14,276 bases of DNA from Clostridiales bacterium UBA1380 (GTDB taxonomy: Bacteria > Bacillota > Clostridia > Oscillospirales > CAG-272): NCBI GenBank assembly GCA_002305445.1, contig DBRA01000034.1, positions 1-14,276 on the forward strand, in the 5' to 3' direction. The first letter of the stretch is position 1. Each line of letters opens with the position of its first letter. The notes under the pieces were generated by a model. It searched no databases and was not told where the DNA came from. It was given only the letters and a program-made list of their open reading frames with translations. Position numbers and translations under genes: made by a program. Below are positions 8,001 through 14,276 of this stretch, one piece after another.

Positions 8001-8826
8001 GCTGTCCGACGCCGGGGTTTCTACCACCGTTGGTAAAGCCGATTCGGCTGACGAAAACGACGGCGGCGACGCGGCGGCCGATTCCGGCAGCGTCGTCGAC
8101 TTTTCGGCGCGTTTCGCGTTCAAGTATCCATATTCGCATCTTGCGCGCGTACCGGCGAAGCTTACTGTTTCAAAGCTGTACCCCTCCGTGCTCGATGAAG
8201 GCGAGGAGGCGGACGAAAATATCGTCGATTTCGATAGGCGTCCGTCTTTTATGGCGGATGCAGAAACTACAAGCGCCGAAAACAGCCGCCTGCGCGGTAC
8301 GGCGACGCATATTTTTCTGCAGTTCGCTGACTTTAGCCGCTTAACTCTCGAGACCGTCGAAGACGAGCTCGACTATCTTGTTAAAAACGCGTTCATGACG
8401 AGCGAAACGGCCGCGCTTGTACGTGTCGGTGAGCTTCGCGCGTTCGCCGCGTCGGAGCTGTTTTCGCGCATTAAAAATGCGCGGTCGCTTTGGCGCGAGT
8501 TCCGCTTCAACATTACGCTGCCGGCTGACCGGTTTACTCTCGAACCGGAGCTGCGCGAAGCGCTCGCCGGCGAGGAAATGCTCGTTCAGGGCGTCGTCGA
8601 CGCGCTATTTGTCGACGCGGACGGAAAACTCGTGCTCGCCGATTATAAAACCGACAGGCTGACCGCTAGGCAGCTCGCCGATTACGACGCGGCGCACAAG
8701 CTGCTTATCGAGCGCCATGCCGGGCAGCTTTCATATTACCGCGAGGCGTGCGCGAAAATGTTCGGCAGATCGCCGGACGAGGTGCTGATTTATTCGACCG
8801 CATCGGCAAAAACATATCCTGTGTAA
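5068..8826 (+). CDS. addA: AddA, helicase-nuclease subunit of the AddAB double-strand break repair enzyme
   Basis: The 1252-residue product is a UvrD-type (SF1A) helicase fused to a RecB-type nuclease. Motifs in order: Q-motif around Q9, Walker A AAAGSGKT (24-31), the TFTRAAANELRERI segment near 56-69, Walker B DEYQD (405-409), GDVKQSIYGFRGAEP (430-444), SVHASKGLEYP (834-844), LYVAMTRARERL (914-925), and a nuclease domain with H1081, D1178 and D1192-Y-K1194. All catalytic residues are present, so it should be active with AddB in resecting DNA ends and loading RecA. Length resembles family members of about 1230 residues, yet three acidic low-complexity inserts (about 524-548, 668-735, 983-1011) interrupt it. 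GGAGGAGG at 5054-5061 precedes ATG by six bases. addB, usually directly upstream in Bacillota, is not in this window. Confidence 0.95.
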   Translation: MAREWTGDQLKAIEARGSDILVSAAAGSGKTATLTERITRRVASGELDIGRTLIVTFTRAAANELRERIAASLADAIEKNPDDERLRSQLLALPSASIGTIHSFCLRVLRPNYTRFGLPPRFRVADGPELTMMRRAAMDETLDALYDAPADTPVSGEADFLTVADTLTPARNESGLANTLLSLWDRLSSYPRGVFALADRADELKRDAGRPFLETAYGSVFVRYYRARLASIRADFALCADDLAQDGEPVTKYLSTLAEDDGFAERLSDALAAGDFDACRNICTGFSFSRLPSVKKEAQTDAAILYKLRRDDLKELYKSAAAIFTVPETDTADAFAETATLLRGLYRVLRAFGENFSARKKKAGAADFSDLERSALELLTEDGDPSRPSAAARALAEQYDEVAVDEYQDTNRIQDAVFAAIGSGRRFLVGDVKQSIYGFRGAEPSIFAAYSDAFGRGDGGELIPLSANFRSGDSVISFVNAVSEVMFGGAESGIVAFGESDRLMPGLHKKTPPAEVILVAKARRSAADADAEGDDDDDAADAASECDVVAGRVADLIATGRLADGSPIKPDDIAVILRGANVRASLYAEALEKRGVSCGIAAEREFFEYPEILLSLCVLNAADNPSRDVYLAGLARSPLFGFTLDDLVRVRRTKDGDPLWYRVRDIALDGTDDSNADESCEHVGISAIDEDASFSSDADIGAEHSSVCSAADENSPSCSASVKYCYPEIDDTLREKCRALYEGVRSLRQHARTEPTDRFFERVRRELGLYDLAQDELARARLDRLADYARRYEHGSFKGISGFIDYLGALAADGDSDASGAPKAETAGAVKIMSVHASKGLEYPVVIVADCGKPFNTSDSRDDMLLCADRGSDTPLAALKLRRSGELAKRDTLLRVAVAAREKELLVEEEMRILYVAMTRARERLIMTGTISDPEGEIEAVRIKARLGAKIDSGGARCFFDWVIPAAVRSSDVALSCVLSDAGVSTTVGKADSADENDGGDAAADSGSVVDFSARFAFKYPYSHLARVPAKLTVSKLYPSVLDEGEEADENIVDFDRRPSFMADAETTSAENSRLRGTATHIFLQFADFSRLTLETVEDELDYLVKNAFMTSETAALVRVGELRAFAASELFSRIKNARSLWREFRFNITLPADRFTLEPELREALAGEEMLVQGVVDALFVDADGKLVLADYKTDRLTARQLADYDAAHKLLIERHAGQLSYYREACAKMFGRSPDEVLIYSTASAKTYPV

Positions 8827-8841
8827 ATATGAGGAATAATA

Positions 8842-8880
8842 AAAACCGCAGGCAGCGAACGCTGTCTGCGGTTTTCTGCA
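8842..8880. terminator. Bidirectional terminator between addA and the glycosidase gene
   Basis: A 15-bp stem pairs 8842-8856 with 8861-8875 through one G-U wobble, closing a GAAC loop. On the plus strand it ends GGTTTTC, 15 bases beyond the addA stop. On the minus strand it ends GGTTTTTATTATT, a stronger U-tract for the converging glycosidase gene. The remainder of 8827-8932 shows no gene. Confidence 0.8.
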
Positions 8881-8932
8881 TATGTGAAATATCCTGAGAT
8901 TTTATGCAGTTGTATTATTTTACGGATGCATT

Positions 8933-10846
8933 TTATGCGTTTGCAAAACTGACAGTCGAACGCTCGTCGTTTTTGCCGAATGCGACGGTCGTGCCGTTGC
9001 TGTTAATCACACGCCAGCCGTTTTTATCAACCTCGATTGAAAACGTCTGACCGAAGGCGCGGATGTCGCTCATAGTGATGTGGTCAAGGCACGCGGGAAG
9101 GCGCGGAGCGAGCGAAAATGCGTCGAAGCCCTCCGGCTCGATGCCGAGCAGACCCTCGGTAAAGATGCGGCAGTACAGCGCGCTCTCGGCGCTGAGATGG
9201 CGCCGGCCGCCCTCCGGATACGCTTCGACCGGATACGGCACGCGCTCGCCGAGCAGGCGGTTTTCGCTGTAGCGGAGCAGCTCGTGCATTGCCTCCTCCG
9301 TCTTGCCGGCGGCGAACAGGCCGCGCAATCCGTAGAGCGTAGAGCGGTCCCATACGGTCGTATCGTCCTCTGCGGTCAGAAGACCGTCCGGCGTCAGAAG
9401 GTGATCCGACAGCAGCGCGTCGGTCGTACCGTCGACGCGCTCCTTGAGTCCGACGCAGAGCGGCAGGCACAGCCACGATCTGAGGACTTCGCAGCCCTTA
9501 TAATAGGCATATGTCTCGTACCCCTCGACGACGGCGCCGAAGTGCTTCTCGATCGCGGCCGCGAGCGCGTCGGCTTCCGCCGTATAGCGGCGCGCCGTAT
9601 CGTCCTCGCCGAACGCCGCGGCCACCTTCGACGCAGAACGGAGGCCCGCGTAGCAGAGGCACGAGGTCGACAGGTTGGCGTCGCCGGACGGGAAGCGGCC
9701 CTCAAGCTCGTCCGAGTCGGACGCGATCACGCCGTCATCGGTTTTCTTTTCAAGGCAGTACTCCGCGGACCACTTTACGCCGCCCCAGAGCTTTTTCGCC
9801 ATTTCGAGGTCGCCGCATGCGAGCAGGAAGCGAGAGCAGCCGTACAGATACATCGCGGCGTCGCCGCGGTCGCCGGCGCCGTCCCAGTAATCGACGCCCT
9901 CCGCAATGATCGACGACGGTATCGGATTCTTCGCGTCGTCCATGAACGGCAGATACAGCTTGTACGCGTTGTACGACGCGTCTTTTAAGATATCGTCGCC
10001 GGTGAACGCGAACCACGGGCCGGCGTATTCGACCTGATCGTTGCACCAGACCGCGGCGTAATAAGACTTGCCGCCGGGACTGTGGAGAAGTCCTGCCTTG
10101 GTGTCGAATATGCTCTCGCCGGCGCGCACCTTCGAGAACGCGTAAAGCGCGTCGATGACGCCGTTGCCGGTTTCGAGCGAAGCCGGGGCGCGCAGACGCT
10201 CGATCTCCGCGCGGCGCGCCGACAGCTCAGCCGCGGCGTCGCACACCGGCGTCTCCTCGGACGCCAGCCGGCCGGTGTACGTGACGGCAAACGAGACGGT
10301 TTCGCCGGGAGCTGCTACGGCTCCGTCAAAGAGGCAGACCGCCTCCGCGATGCAGACGCCCATCGGGCCGCGCGCGTCCGTTATGCGCGAAACGCCCGCC
10401 TTGTCGACGCTCACGCGGATGGACGAGCCGGAATTGTTCGTTACGCGCACGAGCTCTATCGCAATCTTTTTCGTATTCGCCGGATAGAATATGCGCTCGA
10501 CCGTCGCGACGCCCGCCGTCGTATAGAAGCGGAGCGTGCCGTCGATCACGACGCGTTCGGCGCGCTCAGCCGCCGCCTCGCCGTCGAGAAGCAGATGCGG
10601 GGCTTTTCCTTCGGGTACGGTGAACTGGAACGATGCGTGCGTATTGTTCGGGCGCGTACGCAGCGCCGGAAAAACAACATGGCGCGAAAGAACGGCGCCG
10701 CCGTTTTCATCCATACCGTACCGCACGATGTACGATACGCCGCGCCCTGCCATTTCAATATCGTCGCTGTGCGCCGCTTGCGCGTCAGCGCCGCCGCAGA
10801 CCCATTCGATCGCGCGTCCGCGGGGGAGAAGATGCCATCTGGCCAT
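8933..10846 (-). CDS. Cytoplasmic six-hairpin-type glycoside hydrolase, specificity unknown
   Basis: With the chosen start the protein has 637 residues. The N-terminal about 215 residues look beta-rich, followed by an (alpha/alpha)6-barrel region from about 225 and a short C-terminal beta cap from about 570. Recognisable stretches include WCNDQVEYAGPWFAF (267-281), DYWDGAGDRGDAAMYLYG (319-336), the TTVWDRSTLYGLRGLF segment and the SAESALYCRIFTEGLLGIEP segment before the cap, a layout seen in GH63/GH65/GH78/GH94-like and amylo-1,6-glucosidase-like enzymes. I cannot assign the family or prove the catalytic acids; D270, D319, D322 and D329 are candidates. No signal peptide is present, so it would act on imported oligosaccharides. 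ATG at 10844-10846 follows GAGG (complement of 10856-10859) by nine bases, preferred to an upstream start at 10891 that has none. No transporter or sugar regulator is adjacent. Confidence 0.78.
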   Translation of the reverse strand: MARWHLLPRGRAIEWVCGGADAQAAHSDDIEMAGRGVSYIVRYGMDENGGAVLSRHVVFPALRTRPNNTHASFQFTVPEGKAPHLLLDGEAAAERAERVVIDGTLRFYTTAGVATVERIFYPANTKKIAIELVRVTNNSGSSIRVSVDKAGVSRITDARGPMGVCIAEAVCLFDGAVAAPGETVSFAVTYTGRLASEETPVCDAAAELSARRAEIERLRAPASLETGNGVIDALYAFSKVRAGESIFDTKAGLLHSPGGKSYYAAVWCNDQVEYAGPWFAFTGDDILKDASYNAYKLYLPFMDDAKNPIPSSIIAEGVDYWDGAGDRGDAAMYLYGCSRFLLACGDLEMAKKLWGGVKWSAEYCLEKKTDDGVIASDSDELEGRFPSGDANLSTSCLCYAGLRSASKVAAAFGEDDTARRYTAEADALAAAIEKHFGAVVEGYETYAYYKGCEVLRSWLCLPLCVGLKERVDGTTDALLSDHLLTPDGLLTAEDDTTVWDRSTLYGLRGLFAAGKTEEAMHELLRYSENRLLGERVPYPVEAYPEGGRRHLSAESALYCRIFTEGLLGIEPEGFDAFSLAPRLPACLDHITMSDIRAFGQTFSIEVDKNGWRVINSNGTTVAFGKNDERSTVSFANA

Positions 10847-10903
10847 ATGATAATACCTCACAATTTTATCGCACCGAGACGTGGTCGTCATATCGGCTTC
10901 TCT

Positions 10904-10932
10904 ATTTTACCACATGAGCGTCGAATAAAAAA
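10904..10932 (-). promoter_or_regulatory. Weak candidate promoter of the glycosidase gene
   Basis: TAAAAT (complement of 10904-10909) is a good -10 box about 60 bases upstream of the ATG. At 17 bases distance only a T-run (complement of 10927-10932) is available as -35, so the assignment is tentative. Confidence 0.3.
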
Positions 10933-10934
10933 GA

Positions 10935-10963
10935 TTGTATTAAAGGATTTTCTATGTTATAAT
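10935..10963 (+). promoter_or_regulatory. Promoter of the cell-wall-repeat protein gene
   Basis: TTGTAT at 10935-10940 and a perfect TATAAT at 10958-10963 are separated by 17 bases. The predicted leader is about 55 bases. It is divergent from, and close to, the candidate glycosidase promoter. Confidence 0.65.
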
Positions 10964-11023
10964 TATAAACTGTAATTTTTTAGGTATGTATCATTAATAT
11001 GGATATGGGACTGCTGTTTACAT

Positions 11024-13204
11024 ATGGCGACAAGATTTTCTAAAAGACGCTTAGCCGCCGGCGCGGCAGCCGTCGTGACGGCTCTCGTCGCCGCCGGATC
11101 TCTCGGCGCGTTTGCCGCATGGAACACGTACTTTTCACCGGGATGGCACACATGCGACGGCGTCACCTATTACATTGAAAAAGCTCCGTTCGGCCGCGCA
11201 ACCGGGCTGCGAATCCTGAAGGGCGAAACCTACTGCTTTGACGAAAACGGCGCGCCCATGACAGGATGGATAACGCTTGCCGGCCAGAAGCGCTACTTCC
11301 TGCCGGCAGGCCCCGCCGCGACGGGCGTTCACGAAATCGACGGCATCGCATACAATTTTGGCGCGGACGGCATACTCCGCACCGGTTTTTCTTATGTGGG
11401 CGGCGCGCTCTGCCGTTTTGACGAGCACGGCTACCGCGTCGACGGCTTTTTTGATGTCGACGGATGCAGGTATCACGCGGACAACGGTTATGTGAGCACC
11501 GGCTTTACCGAGATCGACGGCGCTGTGTACTACTTCGGCGACGACGGCGTCATGCATACGGGAACGCTCGAGGTCGACGGCGCCGTATACTGTTTCGGCG
11601 AGGACGGCGCTATGGTGACCGGCTGGCGCGAAAGCGAGAAAGGCCGCGAATACTACGGCGGCGACGGCGTGCGCGCCGCGGGGCTTCGCGAAATCGACGG
11701 CGCGACATACTGCTTCGCCGCCGACGGCGCGATGATGACGGGCGCAGTCGTATACGAAGGCTCCGACTATTACTTCCGGCAGACGGGCGAGCTTGCCGAA
11801 GGCTTCGCGCTCGTCGACGGCGCGCTGAAATATACGGGCGGCGACGCGCCTACGGGCTGGTATGAAATCGACAACAGCCGCTTCTACTTCACCGAAGACG
11901 GCGAAGCCGTCACGGGCGAGGTCGAGATCGACGGCAAGAACTACGTCTTCTCGCCGGACGGCGTCATGCTGACGGGGCTTGTAGGCGGAAAGTATTACGG
12001 CGACGACGGCGTGCGCCTCTCCGGCTGGCAGACGATTGACGGCGAAAAACTCTATATAACAATAAGCGGCAATGCCGCGCAGGGATTTTTGAGCATCGGC
12101 GGCGCGACATACCTCTTCACGGACGGCAAACACGCGACCGGCATGACCGAGTACGGCGGCAAGCGCTATATTTTCGGCGACGACGGCGTCATGCTGACCG
12201 GCATCGTCGAGTGGAACGGCGAAAAGTATTCGCTCGGTTCGACAGGCGAGCTGCGGACAGGCTGGGTCGAGCGGAACGGCGCGAAGTATTACCTTAACGA
12301 CCACGGCTTCGCCGTCACCGGGCTGCAGAAGATCGGCGCGGCGACGTATATCTTCAGCGACGACGGCGTAATGGCGACCGGCTCCGCAGAGTATGACGGC
12401 AGGCAGTATATGCTTGACGAAGACGGCCGCGCGCTCGTCGGCGAGGTGACGGTCGACGGCGTGACGCGCTATTACGGCGACGACGGCGCGCTCGCATACG
12501 GCTGGACCGTCATGAACGGCAAGACATACTACTTCGACGGCAACAACCGCTACGCGACCGGCAAGACCGAGATAGACGGCGAAACATACGGCTTCTTCAA
12601 CGACGGGACGTTCGTCACGGGCTGGTATGACGCCGGCGGCAGCCGGTATTATCTCGACTCGCACGGGCTCGCCGTCACAGGTTGGAATACGATAGGCGGC
12701 AAGCTGTATTACTTCGACAGCTTCGGCGTTATGGAGCGGAACACGACGCGCGACGTATACGACATCGGCGCTGACGGCGTCGCCGTCAAAAAAGAGGCGA
12801 CGGTCGAGAACCTCGAGGCGTGGATACGCGACATACTTGCGCAGAACGGCACGGACATCGACTCGATCTATGAATACGTGCGCAAATGCATCAAATACAA
12901 GAAGATGGATAAGGGCGCGTCGAATGCGGAGATGGCCGTCTATTCGCTCAACTACCACCGCGGCGCGTGCTACCACTTCGCGGCGCTGACGCATTATCTG
13001 CTCGAATACGCCGGATACGAAAACCGGATCATCAACGGCGCGGGACTTTTCGGCCTCGCGGACGAGCACTACTGGAACCTCGTCAAAATCGACAGAAAGT
13101 GGTACCACCTCGACACGCTTCAGAAACAGAAGCTCGTCACCGATAAATATCTCATATCACAGGGCTACAGCTGGGATCGAACGAAATGGCCCGCGACGCC
13201 GTAA
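11024..13204 (+). CDS. Membrane-anchored cell-wall-binding repeat protein with C-terminal transglutaminase-like domain
   Basis: The 726-residue product begins with a basic head (KRR) and a hydrophobic segment at about 11-33, a signal peptide or signal anchor. From about 41 to 571 come roughly 27 repeats of about 20 residues, consensus TGW-x-EIDG-x-YYF-x-DDGVM, of the choline/glucan-binding (CW_binding) type; they vary in aromatic content and some are short (near 318-333). A linker leads to a transglutaminase-like domain (about 594-726) with a plausible triad C649 (in RGACYHFAAL), H682 (DEHYWNL) and D697 (WYHLDTL). Likely role: surface protein bound to wall teichoic or polysaccharide decoration, with a cysteine peptidase or cross-linking activity, or a degenerate binding version of that fold. 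The ribosome binding site is weak: GGGA at 11007-11010 is 13 bases from ATG. A MBOAT gene follows 32 bases downstream. Confidence 0.88.
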   Translation: MATRFSKRRLAAGAAAVVTALVAAGSLGAFAAWNTYFSPGWHTCDGVTYYIEKAPFGRATGLRILKGETYCFDENGAPMTGWITLAGQKRYFLPAGPAATGVHEIDGIAYNFGADGILRTGFSYVGGALCRFDEHGYRVDGFFDVDGCRYHADNGYVSTGFTEIDGAVYYFGDDGVMHTGTLEVDGAVYCFGEDGAMVTGWRESEKGREYYGGDGVRAAGLREIDGATYCFAADGAMMTGAVVYEGSDYYFRQTGELAEGFALVDGALKYTGGDAPTGWYEIDNSRFYFTEDGEAVTGEVEIDGKNYVFSPDGVMLTGLVGGKYYGDDGVRLSGWQTIDGEKLYITISGNAAQGFLSIGGATYLFTDGKHATGMTEYGGKRYIFGDDGVMLTGIVEWNGEKYSLGSTGELRTGWVERNGAKYYLNDHGFAVTGLQKIGAATYIFSDDGVMATGSAEYDGRQYMLDEDGRALVGEVTVDGVTRYYGDDGALAYGWTVMNGKTYYFDGNNRYATGKTEIDGETYGFFNDGTFVTGWYDAGGSRYYLDSHGLAVTGWNTIGGKLYYFDSFGVMERNTTRDVYDIGADGVAVKKEATVENLEAWIRDILAQNGTDIDSIYEYVRKCIKYKKMDKGASNAEMAVYSLNYHRGACYHFAALTHYLLEYAGYENRIINGAGLFGLADEHYWNLVKIDRKWYHLDTLQKQKLVTDKYLISQGYSWDRTKWPATP
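11144..12736 (+). repeat. About 27 tandem coding repeats of about 60 bp (cell-wall-binding repeats)
   Basis: The repeat units lie within the surface protein gene and keep a 19-21 codon period. DNA identity between units is patchy, but some segments are exact: the 22 bases at 11534-11555 reappear at 12173-12194, both encoding FGDDGVM. This is old, diverged tandem duplication with locally conserved cores, where recombination could change repeat number. Confidence 0.85.
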
Positions 13205-13236
13205 CCGCTCGCCGGTCCTACTCACGGGTATAATTT

Positions 13237-14276
13237 ATGGTTTTTTCATCCTGTACGTTTCTTTTTATCTTTCTTCCCTTCTGCTTCGTCATGCACGCGG
13301 TTCTGCCCGGGATGCGGGCGAAAAACGCGTTCCTCATAGCCGCAAGCCTGTTCTTTTACGCGTTCGGCGAGCCGGTTTACGTGCTGCTGATGATCGCGTC
13401 GGCGGCGGCCAATTACGCGGCGGGACTGCTGATAAGTTCGGGCAACGCGACGCCGGCGCGCAGAAAAGCCGTACTAGCGGCGACCGTAGCGGTCAACCTC
13501 GCGGCGCTCGGCGTGTTCAAATACGCCGGCTTCGCCGTCGAATGCGTCAACGCGGTTCTGCCGTTTTCGCTTCCGGTGCCGCAGATACGGCTGCCGATCG
13601 GCATCAGCTTTTTCACGTTTCAGGCGCTCTCTTACGTGATCGACGTCTATCGCGGCGAAACGCCGGTTCAGCGCAGCTTTCCGCGGCTTTTACTGTATGT
13701 GGCCCTCTTCCCTCAGCTGATCGCGGGTCCGATTGTGAAATACTCCGACGTGGCGGCGCAGCTCGAGAACAGGACCGTTACCGCTGACGGCGCTTCGGCG
13801 GGCGCGCGTCGGTTCATATGCGGCCTTTCAAAGAAGCTGCTGCTCGCCAACACGGCCGGCGCCGTCGCGGACGCCGCTTTCGCGGCGACGTCGCTCACCG
13901 CGCCCGCGGCGTGGATCGGCGCCGTCGCATACTGTCTGCAGATATACTTCGACTTCTCCGGTTATTCCGATATGGCGCTGGGGCTGGGCAGGATGTTCGG
14001 CTTCACGTTCCTCGAAAACTTCAACTACCCGTATACGGCGGTATCGGTGCAGGACTTCTGGCGTCGCTGGCACATATCGCTCTCGAGCTGGTTCCGCGAC
14101 TACCTTTACATACCGCTCGGCGGCAACAGGGTATACCGCGCCGAAGCCGCGGCGCTGCCCGAAGGAGTAAAAAAGCGTGCTCTCCTGCGTAAAAACGCGC
14201 GTCGCACCGCAGTCAACCGCATGCTCGTGTTCCTCTGCACCGGCATATGGCACGGCGCGAACATGACGTTCCTTTT
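13237..14276 (+). CDS. MBOAT family membrane-bound O-acyltransferase (3' end missing)
   Basis: The frame opens at ATG 13237 and is still open at the window edge after 346 codons. The start MVFSSCTFLFIFLPFCFV is typical of the AlgI/PatA/DltB-like branch. The protein is polytopic and shows PIGISFFTFQALSYVIDVYRG (about 118-138, in part), LFPQLIAGPIVKY, YFDFSGYSDMALGLGRMFGF, WRRWHISLSSWFRDYLYIPLGG with H279 and GIWHGA with the catalytic-type H339. Family enzymes move acyl groups, commonly acetyl, across the membrane onto extracellular polysaccharides or teichoic acids; the acceptor here is unknown. Only a weak GGG at 13226-13228 precedes the start. The 32-base gap to the upstream surface protein contains no hairpin, so co-transcription is likely. 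A partner SGNH/AlgJ-like esterase-transferase would be expected downstream, beyond the window. Confidence 0.93.
   Translation, partial: MVFSSCTFLFIFLPFCFVMHAVLPGMRAKNAFLIAASLFFYAFGEPVYVLLMIASAAANYAAGLLISSGNATPARRKAVLAATVAVNLAALGVFKYAGFAVECVNAVLPFSLPVPQIRLPIGISFFTFQALSYVIDVYRGETPVQRSFPRLLLYVALFPQLIAGPIVKYSDVAAQLENRTVTADGASAGARRFICGLSKKLLLANTAGAVADAAFAATSLTAPAAWIGAVAYCLQIYFDFSGYSDMALGLGRMFGFTFLENFNYPYTAVSVQDFWRRWHISLSSWFRDYLYIPLGGNRVYRAEAAALPEGVKKRALLRKNARRTAVNRMLVFLCTGIWHGANMTFL

Noticed and set aside
9080..10975. Plus-strand open frames opposite the glycosidase gene (302 and 297 codons)
   Set aside because: Low-complexity Arg/Ala-rich shadows of a GC-rich gene; one of them runs through the intergenic promoter region.
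11144..12736. Regular spacing of repeats suggestive of a CRISPR-like array
   Set aside because: The period is about 60 bp in a single open frame, repeats are diverged, and the translation gives wall-binding repeats; there are no unique spacers between identical repeats.
11135..13108. Long open frame (657 codons) on the minus strand opposite the wall-repeat protein
   Set aside because: It is a by-product of the repetitive GC-rich codons on the plus strand. The plus-strand protein has clear family repeats, a signal segment and a catalytic-type domain, while the minus frame resembles no family and has no ribosome binding site that I can see.
13229..13234. Perfect TATAAT immediately before the MBOAT start codon
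   Set aside because: No -35 box lies 16-18 bases upstream, and transcription would start inside the coding sequence; it is more likely chance in the short intergenic gap.

Overview
The window looks like chromosome of an uncultured, high-G+C member of the Bacillota (Clostridia, gut type). The main reasons are AddA-type recombination helicase-nuclease, a YhfC intramembrane protease, a GGGtGRT protein beside a NifU-like scaffold, choline-binding-like cell-wall repeats, and purine-rich AGGAG-type ribosome binding sites. No rRNA, tRNA, CRISPR array, transposase or phage gene was seen. Most genes are clearly GC-rich (hand count of bases 5221-5280: 41 of 60 G or C). The first about 0.9 kb is AT-richer (bases 61-120: 20 of 60; 481-540: 24 of 60), which marks it as compositionally distinct.

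Layout. Positions 1-905 (+) hold the last codons of an unidentified gene that overlaps a MotB/OmpA-like stator protein. A 13-bp hairpin at 963-993 can terminate transcription from both sides. Positions 1150-2115 (-) encode a URO-D-fold protein that is not HemE. Positions 2269-3993 (-) are a two-gene operon, NifU-like scaffold then GGGtGRT protein, read from a clear promoter at 4037-4065 and closed by a hairpin at 2217-2252. Facing away from it, 4195-8826 (+) is a YhfC-type protease followed 24 bases later by addA. A shared hairpin at 8842-8875 separates addA from the converging gene 8933-10846 (-), a cytoplasmic six-hairpin-type glycosidase. From a divergent intergenic region, 11024-13204 (+) encodes a membrane-anchored protein with about 27 cell-wall-binding repeats and a C-terminal transglutaminase-like domain. 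A membrane-bound O-acyltransferase (MBOAT) follows after 32 bases and runs off the window end.

How the genes fit together. The window is a set of short, independent transcription units and not one pathway. Two units look functionally coherent: the NifU-like/GGGtGRT pair, a recurring module of unknown function with an Fe-S flavour, and the surface-repeat/MBOAT pair, which suggests cell-envelope attachment and O-acylation. The stator pair at the left edge is a third, but its partner gene is almost wholly outside the window. addA has no addB beside it here. I found no convincing complete new defence or mobile system; the best candidates for undescribed biology are the GGGtGRT module, the repeat-transglutaminase protein and the stator fragment.
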